Shown: positions 1-7,272 of the stretch, in pieces
Position numbering within the stretch: the stretch's first letter is position 1
How the letters are laid out: each line of letters begins with the position of its first letter
From: Xanthomonas hortorum
GTDB taxonomy: Bacteria; Pseudomonadota; Gammaproteobacteria; Xanthomonadales; Xanthomonadaceae
Length of the DNA: 64,000 nt
Assembly: GCF_024339125.1 (NCBI RefSeq)
Contig: NZ_CP101417.1
Coordinates: 3,111,001 to 3,175,000 of the forward strand
Direction of reading: 5' to 3'
Notes under the pieces: generated by a model
Told to the model about the DNA's origin: nothing
What the model saw: the letters and a program-made list of their open reading frames with translations, nothing else
Databases searched by the model: none
Program-made: the position numbers and the translations under genes

Positions 1-946
1 TCGGCATAGCCGCTGTCGATAGCCTTCTCGGACAGCGCCTTGTCGTAGCTGTTGTTGGCGATCCAGGCACCGTCGAACTTCCCGCGCAGCGCGGCGTAGT
101 CGAAGGCCACGTTGTCGCGCGGACCGCCGGTTGCACCTTCGATCACGTGCACGAAGGCCAGCCCGCCGATCAGGTTGAGACGCTCGACCGCACGCTCGAA
201 CAAGGGCTGCGGATCGGAGTCGTGCATGCCGTACACCGGTGTGACCGGCGACAGGCGCACACCGGTGCGCTCGGCGCCAATCTCGTCGGCAATGGCCTGC
301 ACCACTTCGGCCAGCAGACGGGTGCGGTTTTCGATATCGCCGCCGTACGCGTCGGTGCGCTGGTTGGAACCGTCACGCAGGAACTGGTCGAGCAGGTAGC
401 CGTTGGCTGCATGCACTTCCACGCCGTCAAAGCCCGCATCGATGGCGTTGCGCGCGGCGATGCGGTAGTCCTCGATCAGGGCGGGGATTTCGTCCAGCCC
501 AGTGCGCGCGGCTCGGACACATCTTCAAAGCCGTTCTTGGTGAAGGTCTTGCCTTCGGCACGGATGGCGCTGGGCGCAACCGGCGATTCGCCCGGCGGCA
601 GCACGCTGGTATGCGACACGCGGCCCACGTGCCACAGCTGCAGCACGATCTTGCCGCCGCGGCGATGTACTTCCTCGGTGACCGCCCGCCAGCCTTCGAC
701 TTGTTCCTTGCTGTGGATGCCGGGTGTGTCGAGATAGCCCTGACCGAGCGGGCTGATCTGGGTGCCTTCGGCCACGATCAATCCGGCGCTGGCACGCTGG
801 CCGTAATACTCGGCGGCGAGCGGCGAGGGCACCTGACCGGCGACGGCGCGGTTGCGCGTCAGCGGCGCCATGATCACGCGGTTGGCAAGATCCAGCGCGC
901 CCAGGCGTACCGGGGAGAACAACGGAGATTCAGTGGATTTGGACAT
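1..946 (-). pseudogene. Old-yellow-enzyme family alkene reductase, frameshifted, 3' end outside window
   Basis: This is an FMN-dependent NAD(P)H:flavin oxidoreductase of the NemA/old yellow enzyme family, which reduces activated C=C bonds or nitro groups. The first part (SPVRLGALDLANRVIMAPLT, later LQLWHVGRVSH) is in one frame and ends in an early stop after EPRALGWTKSPP. One base away the protein continues as LDEIPALIEDYRIAARNAID, then GFDGVEVHAANGYLLDQFLR, and stays open to the left edge. A single base is therefore missing near position 498, where the codon between GCACTG and CTGGAC has only two bases. The start is set at MSKSTESPLF. It could be a real inactivating mutation or a sequencing error. 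The C-terminus is off the window. Confidence 0.85.
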
Positions 947-1190
947 CAGCAACCAGTTGAAGTTGATCACGCGCCAGGCGCGACACCGCGCCGATCGCGA
1001 GTGCCCCTAGCGATGGTGGCGGACCCAAGCGGATTCGAGCGATGCCGATAGGACACAGCGTCTTTCATTGCAGTAGAAGGCGCTGAACTGTGACGTGTTG
1101 GGGCTTGGCGCTGAATCGCTGCAAGCGGCATCCTTTCGCTCGATGCTGCATTGCACAATAATAAGCCGCCCCGTCATTCTGGAGTCGGGC

Positions 1191-2396
1191 ATGTCCGATA
1201 TCGCTCTCTCACCGCCGCCCGTCTCGCGGCGCGATTACGTGCTGATCCTGTTTGCGCTGGCAATGGGCGGCTTTGCGATCGGCATCAGCGAATTCTCGAC
1301 CATGGGGTTGATGACACAGATCGCGCAGGGGCTGCAGATCAGCGAGCCGCAGGTCGGTCACATCATCAGTGCCTATGCGTTAGGTGTGGTGGTCGGGGCA
1401 CCGTTGCTGGCGATTCTTGGCGCGCGCTGGCCGCGGCGCACCTTGTTGCTGCTGTTGATGGTGTTCTACGCGTTGGGCAACCTGGCCAGTGCGTTGGCGC
1501 CGAGCTATCACACGATGTTGCTGTGCCGCTTTATCGCCGGTTTGCCGCATGGCGCTTACTTCGGCGTGGCCTCGTTGGTGGCCGCATCGATCAGTCCGCC
1601 CCATCAACGCGCCACTGCGGTGGGCCGCGTGTTGATGGGCCTGAGCATCGCCTTGCTGGTAGGCAACCCGCTGGCGACCTGGCTGGGCCAGATCGTGAGC
1701 TGGCGGTGGGCGTACGCGGCGGTGTCGGTGCTTGCGCTGTGCACGGTTGCCGCAGTGGCAGCGCGCTTGCCGCCTGCGCCGGACGAGCCACGTCAACAGC
1801 CGTTGCGCGAGCTGCGCGCGTTCAATCAGCCGCAGGTGTGGCTGGCATTGGCGATCGGCGCAGTGGGTTTTTCCGGCATGTTCTGCGTCTTCAGTTATCT
1901 GGCGCCGACCTTGACTGCCGTCACCGGCGTGGAGCCGGCGCTGATTCCGTTGGCCATGGTGGCGTTCGGTGTTGGCGGCGTGCTCGGAAGCATCCTGGGC
2001 GGCTGGTTGTTCGATCGCATGCAGTTCCGCGCGGTGCCGGTGCTGTTGGTGTGGTCGGTGGTGGTGATGCTGACGTTTCCGTTGGCCGCGCAATCGGGCC
2101 TGTGGGTGTTCGTCTCCATCGTGGCCGTCGGCACCATGGGCGCATTGGCCCCCGCATTGCAGACCCGTTTGATGGATGTGGCGGCCGAAGCGCAGACCCT
2201 GGCGGCAGCATCCAACCATGCGGCGTTCAATACCGCCAATGCCTTGGGCCCGTGGCTGGGTGGCATGGCGATCACCGCAGGTTGGGGCTGGACGTCCACC
2301 GGGTATGTGGGCGCGGCAACCGCGCTGGGCGGTTTGTTGGTGTACGCGCTGGCGGTGTGGCAGGAGCGTCGGCAACGTGTGTTGGTGGCGAGCTGA
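1191..2396 (+). CDS. MFS transporter, DHA1/AraJ-type drug or sugar exporter
   Basis: A 401-residue major facilitator protein of the inner membrane with about twelve hydrophobic segments. The first helix carries GFAIGISEF, typical of the AraJ/NepI/SotB exporter branch. The loop after helix 2 has the motif-A-like GARWPRR (residues 77-83), and a HGAYFGVA segment follows helix 4. The substrate cannot be read from sequence; relatives export drugs, purine ribosides or arabinosides. The start at MSDIALSPPP has GGAG seven bases upstream and is preferred over the longer open frame from 1095. It diverges from the broken alkene reductase gene, with about 240 bp between the two starts, so the two may share a control region. 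Confidence 0.9.
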   Translation: MSDIALSPPPVSRRDYVLILFALAMGGFAIGISEFSTMGLMTQIAQGLQISEPQVGHIISAYALGVVVGAPLLAILGARWPRRTLLLLLMVFYALGNLASALAPSYHTMLLCRFIAGLPHGAYFGVASLVAASISPPHQRATAVGRVLMGLSIALLVGNPLATWLGQIVSWRWAYAAVSVLALCTVAAVAARLPPAPDEPRQQPLRELRAFNQPQVWLALAIGAVGFSGMFCVFSYLAPTLTAVTGVEPALIPLAMVAFGVGGVLGSILGGWLFDRMQFRAVPVLLVWSVVVMLTFPLAAQSGLWVFVSIVAVGTMGALAPALQTRLMDVAAEAQTLAAASNHAAFNTANALGPWLGGMAITAGWGWTSTGYVGAATALGGLLVYALAVWQERRQRVLVAS

Positions 2397-2545
2397 TCCG
2401 CATTGCCACGGTCGGTAGCTCGTTTTTCTGGGGCTTCAACGGCAATCGGTAACGCGATGCAGCACAGACGCGCAGCGTATCCACAGCCACCTCACGGCAT
2501 CGCACCGAGACTGCAGGCTTGAACACAAGCGGACCGAACAGCGCC

Positions 2546-2716
2546 ATGACCGAGTTCACTCCACCGCCGTGGAAGCGCCCCAATCCCAAGCGTAAATCTG
2601 CCTCCACGCCACTAAGCGATGCGCAGAAAGCCGCGGCCAAACAACGTGCGGAAGAAGCCGGGCGGCCGTATCCCAATCTGGTCGACAACATGTGGGCAAG
2701 CCGGCAACCCAAGTGA
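2546..2716 (+). CDS. Small basic hypothetical protein
   Basis: A 56-residue protein beginning MTEFTPPPWKRPNPKRKS and ending in DNMWASRQPK. It is rich in Lys, Arg, Pro and Ala and has no signal peptide or membrane helix. I do not recognise a family. The region has coding-like composition and an upstream ATG at 2519 (in frame, nine codons earlier) is an alternative start. No function is assigned. The gene sits alone between the MFS exporter and the DUF2383 gene, all on the same strand but with wide gaps. Confidence 0.6.
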   Translation: MTEFTPPPWKRPNPKRKSASTPLSDAQKAAAKQRAEEAGRPYPNLVDNMWASRQPK

Positions 2717-2942
2717 GTTTTGACTTCGCGTTGGCATGGATGAATCGCTATTCATTGCCTGCATGACCGCGTGAGGAAGCGGCCCACATAACTCACATGC
2801 GGATTATGCGCGCAACGCCACTATGGGGCCGTACACCACATCACTGCAGCGCAATCAACGCATCGATTGCCTCATCCCAAAGTCGGCGCGACCGCATCTG
2901 CTAGACGACGCAGCGCTGGCCCATCGCAACAAGGAGCGATAC

Positions 2943-3398
2943 ATGAGCATTCAGAGCAAGACCGAGCATAGCCTCAACGACCTCATCGCCATTTCCCGCG
3001 ACGGCAAGGACTTCTACGATGAAGCCGCAGCCAAGGTCGACGATGCAGAACTTGCGACGCTGTTCCGCCGCATCGCTGGCGTCAAGTCCGACATCGTCAG
3101 CAATCTGAGCACTGTTGTCGCAGCCGCCGGCGGCGAGCCGAAGACCAGCGGCACCCTGGTCGGCAGCATGCAGCAGTTCTACGGCAAGGTCCGTGCAACG
3201 CTGGGCGACACCAAGTATGGCTACGTGGCCGAGCTGGAAGAGTCCGAAGACCGTCTGTTGAAGGCGTTCGATGAAACCATTGCCGACCAGGATACGCCGG
3301 CCGCTGCACGCGACGCCGCACTGCGCCTGCTGCCGGAAGTGCGCGCATGTCACGACGTAATGCGTAACCGCAAGCACGCGATGAAAAGCGCCGCATAA
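2943..3398 (+). CDS. DUF2383 / PA2169-type four-helix-bundle protein
   Basis: A 151-residue all-helical cytoplasmic protein matching the ferritin-like DUF2383 (PA2169) family: LNDLIAISRDGKDFYDEAA near the N-terminus, FYGKVRATLG in the middle and a final helix ending RNRKHAMKSAA. Members are small stress- or stationary-phase-associated helical bundles without an agreed function. The start is set by the AAGGAG ribosome-binding site six bases before ATG at 2943; the longer open frame from 2823 has no such site. It is monocistronic and is followed by a clear intrinsic terminator. Confidence 0.85.
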   Translation: MSIQSKTEHSLNDLIAISRDGKDFYDEAAAKVDDAELATLFRRIAGVKSDIVSNLSTVVAAAGGEPKTSGTLVGSMQQFYGKVRATLGDTKYGYVAELEESEDRLLKAFDETIADQDTPAAARDAALRLLPEVRACHDVMRNRKHAMKSAA

Positions 3399-3460
3399 GT
3401 TGCGTGCGTGACCGCAGCGCATCCAGGTGATGCAGCTCGCGGAGTAAACCGATAAAGGCG

Positions 3461-3493
3461 GAAACGGGTAGCGCAAGCTGCCCGTTTCTTTTT
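3461..3493 (+). terminator. Intrinsic terminator after DUF2383 gene
   Basis: Eight-base arms GAAACGGG and CCCGTTTC enclose a 12-base loop and are followed by TTTTT. It ends the transcript of the DUF2383 gene. Confidence 0.8.
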
Positions 3494-3666
3494 GTGTCGC
3501 GCATGCAGGCGCGCATGCAGATACGGCGCACGTGTTCTGTTCCACGCAACCTTGCGCGTTCCACATTGCCAGCCATGTTTTTGCGTATGTCGGACACCCG
3601 CCCGGTCTGCTAGTATCCGCCGCCCTTCCTCCGGCAGGCCCGCATGCGCGGTCGTGGACTCACCCC

Positions 3667-4269
3667 ATGAAACAGCAGTTCCTGTACCTGTCGTCGGCCG
3701 AGGCGCAGTTGTCGCTGGGCCTGGGGGAAGAGAAGACCACCGAGCGTCTGTTTTTTGCGGTGATGGCCGATGCGCGCACTGCCGAGCATGCGGCCATCAT
3801 CGCCGAAGGGTTGCTTGGTAATGGTCAGGTCGATGGCAAGCCGCTTGCGCGCGAGCGGCTGCATGTGACCTTGCATCATCTGGGCGATTACGCAGGCGGT
3901 TTGCCGCCGTCGTTGGTGAGCCGCGCCAGCCAGGCGGCCGAGCGCGTGGTGCTGGATGCATTCGACGTGGTGTTCGATCGGGTTGGTACCTTCGGTGGAC
4001 GGCGTTCGCAGTTGCCGTGCGTGTTGCGCGGCGAAGAACAGGTGCGCGGCTTGTATGAATTGCAAGGTGCATTGGGTCGGCAACTGGCGCATGTGGGCAT
4101 TGCCGGCGATGCGCAGTACACCCCGCATATGACGCTGCTGTATTGCAATCAGGCGTTGCCACAACGGCGCTGCGATACGCTCGCCTGGACGGTGCGCGAG
4201 TTCGCGCTGGTGCGCAGCTTTCTCGGCCAGTCGCGTTACCAGATCGAAGGGCGCTGGTCGCTGCGCTGA
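3667..4269 (+). CDS. thpR: 2'-5' RNA ligase / RNA 2',3'-cyclic phosphodiesterase family
   Basis: A 200-residue member of the 2H phosphoesterase superfamily. Both catalytic HxTx motifs are present: HVTL at 66-69 and HMTL at 154-157, with the usual spacing of about 90 residues. LigT/ThpR enzymes hydrolyse 2',3'-cyclic phosphate RNA ends in vitro and can also join 2'-5' tRNA halves; the physiological substrate is unsettled. The N-terminus has about 20 residues more than the compact family core, which begins near ERLFFAVM. A start nearer that core is possible, but no better ATG is seen. It is followed at short distance by the HD-domain gene. Confidence 0.88.
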   Translation: MKQQFLYLSSAEAQLSLGLGEEKTTERLFFAVMADARTAEHAAIIAEGLLGNGQVDGKPLARERLHVTLHHLGDYAGGLPPSLVSRASQAAERVVLDAFDVVFDRVGTFGGRRSQLPCVLRGEEQVRGLYELQGALGRQLAHVGIAGDAQYTPHMTLLYCNQALPQRRCDTLAWTVREFALVRSFLGQSRYQIEGRWSLR

Positions 4270-4304
4270 TGTGCAGGCGGGCGCGCACGCGGTAGCCTGC
4301 GTGC

Positions 4305-4910
4305 ATGGACGTCACCACACCACTGCCATTGCAGGCCGAGCACCTGGCCGCGCTCGAACAGGCCTATGCCACGCCACCGCGCGCCTACCATCACTTCGGC
4401 CATGTGCGCGCGCTGCTGCAGCATTACGCCGAGGTCGCCGCCGGGCCGGGCTGGCAGCAGCCGGCCGAGGTCTGGCTGGCGGTGTTGTTTCACGATGCGG
4501 TGTATCAGCCCGGACGCAGCGACAACGAGGCGGAATCTGCCAACTGGGCGGCGCAGTGCATTCCGCGCTGGTGGCCGCAGGCGCAGGTGGATGTGGAGCG
4601 CGTGCAGAGCCTGATTCTGCTGACCGCACGTCATGGGCAACTGCAGCCGCAGGATGTGGACGCCGAAGCGGCGTTGTTTCTGGATTGCGATATGGCGATT
4701 CTGGCCGCACCGGCAGCGGTGTTCGATGCGTACGACCGTGCCATTGCCGCCGAATACTGCGGACATGTGCCAAGCGTGCTGTTCCGGCTCAACCGCCGGC
4801 GTTTTCTGGCCGGCCTGCTCAAGCGCCCGCGCATCTTCTTGAGCGATGACTTCCATGCGCGCTGTGATGCGGCTGCGCGGGCCAATCTGCGCCGGCGGCT
4901 GGGTCGCTGA
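4305..4910 (+). CDS. HD-superfamily metal-dependent phosphohydrolase
   Basis: A 201-residue protein of the predicted HD phosphohydrolase group. It has RAYHHFGHV (residues 26-34) followed by LFHDAVY (61-67), in which the tandem His-Asp is the metal ligand pair, and ARHG further on. Such proteins are annotated as nucleotide or phosphoester hydrolases, but the substrate is unknown. It begins 35 bp after the thpR stop on the same strand, so the two may be co-transcribed. A role with thpR in RNA-end or nucleotide clean-up is only a guess. Confidence 0.85.
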   Translation: MDVTTPLPLQAEHLAALEQAYATPPRAYHHFGHVRALLQHYAEVAAGPGWQQPAEVWLAVLFHDAVYQPGRSDNEAESANWAAQCIPRWWPQAQVDVERVQSLILLTARHGQLQPQDVDAEAALFLDCDMAILAAPAAVFDAYDRAIAAEYCGHVPSVLFRLNRRRFLAGLLKRPRIFLSDDFHARCDAAARANLRRRLGR

Positions 4911-4971
4911 TCCGCCTGGATGATCCTGGCGGTTTATCCAGGCACAGCAACAGCGCACGCTACAATGGCGC

Positions 4972-5154
4972 ATGCACGACAGCGCCGTTTCCGCCACCGA
5001 TCCACGCCCGCAACCCCCCGAGCCGCCTGCGCCCAATGAGTGCTGCGAAAGCGGTTGTCCGTTGTGCGTGCATGATCTGTACGCCGAGGAACTGGCGCGC
5101 TACCGGCAGGCACTGGCAGCCTGGGAAGCGCGTCAGCAAGCGGGTGCGCCGTAA
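4972..5154 (+). CDS. Small oxidoreductase-like domain protein
   Basis: A 60-residue protein with a Pro-rich N-terminus and the conserved block ECCESGCPLCVHDLYAEEL (residues 24-42). This cysteine pattern, CCxSGCxxCVxDxYxEEL, is the signature of the oxidoreductase-like N-terminal domain (Pfam Oxidored-like). The four closely spaced Cys could bind a metal or carry redox chemistry. Function is not established. It stands between the HD hydrolase and acvB genes, 61 bp from the former. Confidence 0.8.
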   Translation: MHDSAVSATDPRPQPPEPPAPNECCESGCPLCVHDLYAEELARYRQALAAWEARQQAGAP

Positions 5155-5223
5155 GCGAAGCGTCGCGCTTCGCGCTGCAGCCTGGAACGATTATCTTTGA
5201 ACCACTTTTTCCGATGGTGCGAC

Positions 5224-6597
5224 ATGCGACGACTTGAGATGTGGAGCGCGCTCTGCGGCGCGGCGGTGTTGGCGCTATCGGGCGCGGTCGCCGCACAGGC
5301 ACCGCAACCGGTAAGCCATGGCCGTTTCGAGCAGGTGCCGGTGCTGATGCCCAAGGGCGAGCCGCAGCGTGTGGTGATCTGGCTGAGCGGTGCCGGCAAT
5401 GCCGCCAAGCGCCAGGCGCAGGCAGAAAGCTTGCGTGCCGATGGCGCGATGGTGGCGATGGTGGACACCGCGCATCTGTACGCGGTGCTACGCAAGGCCG
5501 GTGGCAGCTGCGCGTTCTCGGTGGGCGATGTGGAGAACTTTTCCCGCTATCTGCAGGCCTTCTATCACATCCCCACCTACCGTCTGCCATTGCTGGTCGG
5601 CGACGGCGACGGAGCGGCACTGGCTTATGCGATCGGGGCACAAGCCAAGCCGCATGTGCTGGCCGGCGTGCTCACCGATGGGCTGTGCCCGGCGGCGGTC
5701 TCCGACCAGGCGATCTGCCAGCCGGGCGTGCGTCCGGGCAGCAACACGCTGCTCCCGGTGCCGCTGCAGATTCCCTGGGTGCTGGCCGGCAGCCAGGACA
5801 AGCGTTGCCCGGCCGCGACCGAGAACGCCTTCCTCAAGCAGGTGCCGCAGGCGCGTACGTTCACGCGTTCTGCCCAGGGCGATATTCTGCCGGGCCTGCG
5901 CGCCGCCGCCCGCTCGTTGGGCGAGCAGAAGGGCGTGGCGCTGCCGCCGCCGCCGGGCGGTCTGGCCGATCTGCCAGTGGTGGAAGTGCCGGCCAAACCC
6001 GACGGCGACAGCGACGACGACACCTTTGTGATCTTCGTCTCCGGTGATGGTGGCTGGGCGGGTCTGGACGAAGAAGTGGCCGACGCGTTGGCGGCGCAGG
6101 GCATTCCGGTGGTCGGCCTGGATTCGCTGCGTTACTTCTGGACCGAACGCACGCCGCAAGGCTTCGCGACCGATCTGGACCGCATCGCGCGCTTCTATGC
6201 GCAGCGTTGGCAGCGTCAGCGGGTGGTGCTGATCGGCTTTTCGCAAGGCGCAGACGTATTGCCCGCAGCGATCAACAAGCTACCGGCGCAGACCAGGCAG
6301 AACGTCCGCATGACGGCGCTGTTGTCGGTGGGCAAGCTGGCCGACTACGAGTTCCATGTCAGCAACTGGCTGGGTTCGGACGACGATGGCTTGCCGATCG
6401 CACCGGAAGTGCAGCGCCTGCCGGCCGGCACCACGGTGTGCATCTACGGCCAGGACGATGAGGACGCGCTTTGCCCGAGCCTGCCGGCGCAGGCGGCCAA
6501 GCGGGTCGCGTTGCCGGGCGATCATCACTTCAAGGGCGATTACGCCACCTTGGCCAAGGTGATCATGGAGCAGTTGCACGGGCTGTCGAAGCCGTAA
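5224..6597 (+). CDS. acvB: AcvB/VirJ-type periplasmic hydrolase
   Basis: A 457-residue exported protein with a signal peptide (cleavage probably after AVAAQA, residue 26) and two alpha/beta-hydrolase halves. The C-terminal half opens with FVSGDGGWAG (271-280), has the nucleophile elbow GFSQG (Ser340) and a histidine in GDHHFKGDY (432-440). The N-terminal half has GDGDG (126-130) at the matching position, without a serine, so it is probably not catalytic. AcvB of Agrobacterium has been shown to hydrolyse lysyl-phosphatidylglycerol and is needed for virulence; VirJ is its Ti-plasmid relative. The facing neighbour here is mprF, which makes that lipid, and this supports the same role. ATG at 5224 is chosen over an upstream TTG at 5197. 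Confidence 0.85.
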   Translation: MRRLEMWSALCGAAVLALSGAVAAQAPQPVSHGRFEQVPVLMPKGEPQRVVIWLSGAGNAAKRQAQAESLRADGAMVAMVDTAHLYAVLRKAGGSCAFSVGDVENFSRYLQAFYHIPTYRLPLLVGDGDGAALAYAIGAQAKPHVLAGVLTDGLCPAAVSDQAICQPGVRPGSNTLLPVPLQIPWVLAGSQDKRCPAATENAFLKQVPQARTFTRSAQGDILPGLRAAARSLGEQKGVALPPPPGGLADLPVVEVPAKPDGDSDDDTFVIFVSGDGGWAGLDEEVADALAAQGIPVVGLDSLRYFWTERTPQGFATDLDRIARFYAQRWQRQRVVLIGFSQGADVLPAAINKLPAQTRQNVRMTALLSVGKLADYEFHVSNWLGSDDDGLPIAPEVQRLPAGTTVCIYGQDDEDALCPSLPAQAAKRVALPGDHHFKGDYATLAKVIMEQLHGLSKP

Positions 6598-6654
6598 GCG
6601 AGCGGTGCATCTTTCCATCCGCAGCTTTTCCTTCAGCCGCCAACAATATCCGAA

Positions 6655-6762
6655 GGTGCTTGCGCGCGTGCCGGCATGGGACCTTACGCGGCATGGATGC
6701 CGCGTAAGAGCCTACACGGACGTACTTGCGGCGTGTCCCATGCCGGTACGCGTGCAAGTGCC
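6655..6762 (+). repeat. Structured intergenic repeat, class A, copy A1
   Basis: Outer arms of about 28 bases (6655-6682 and 6735-6762) are imperfect reverse complements containing GCCGGCATGGGAC and GTCCCATGCCGG. An inner hairpin at 6684-6707 has arms TTACGCGGCAT and ATGCCGCGTAA. Between inner hairpin and right arm lies a conserved unpaired stretch beginning GAGCCTACA. It lies between the convergent acvB and mprF genes. Confidence 0.9.
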
Positions 6763-6821
6763 CGCAGCAAACCGAAGCATTCCCACGAAACCAGCTGACT
6801 TCGTCTGCTTGTTCGGCTTGC

Positions 6822-6928
6822 GCGCGGTGCCGCATCCAGTGTCGGGACACGCCGCAAGTACGTCCATGTAGGCTCGGTGGCGGCATCCATGCCGCCACAC
6901 GGTCCCGCCCCTGGACGCGGCACCGCGC
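6822..6928 (-). repeat. Structured intergenic repeat, class B, copy B1
   Basis: Same architecture as class A but in the opposite orientation and with different stems. The inner hairpin is GTGGCGGCAT/ATGCCGCCAC type. The outer arms read GCGGTGCCGCATCCAG on one side and CTGGACGCGGCACCGC on the other. The single-stranded stretch starting GAGCCTACA is shared with class A. Confidence 0.88.
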
Positions 6929-7116
6929 TGCCACTTTTCGCGACTGCTGATCGGCAAGCAATGACTTTATGTAGTCGAATGCCTGCGGATTCCGCAGTCG
7001 ATACTCGACGCTGCCTTGTCTATCGCTTTGTCATGACTTCGCCAGCGAAGGCCACGCTTCAAGGCATGATCAATCAACCAGGCGACGCTGTTCCTTCAGC
7101 GACCGAAACGACTGAA

Positions 7117-7224
7117 GGTGCTTGCGCGCGTGCCGGCATGGGACCTTACGCGGCATGGATGCCGCGTAAGAGCCTACACGGACGTACTCGCGGCGTGTCC
7201 CATGCCGGCACGCGCGCAAGCGCC
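7117..7224 (+). repeat. Structured intergenic repeat, class A, copy A2
   Basis: Near-identical to copy A1, including the locus-specific outer arms with GTGCCGGCATGGGAC and its complement. The inner hairpin is at 7146-7169. It is preceded by a further small hairpin, CCTTCAG (7093-7099) with CTGAAGG. The array A1-B1-A2 fills the 675-bp gap between acvB and mprF; nothing coding is seen there. Confidence 0.9.
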
Positions 7225-7272
7225 CCTCAGTAAACCGAGCATTTCGCACAAAGGCGCAGGCATCACGCGATC

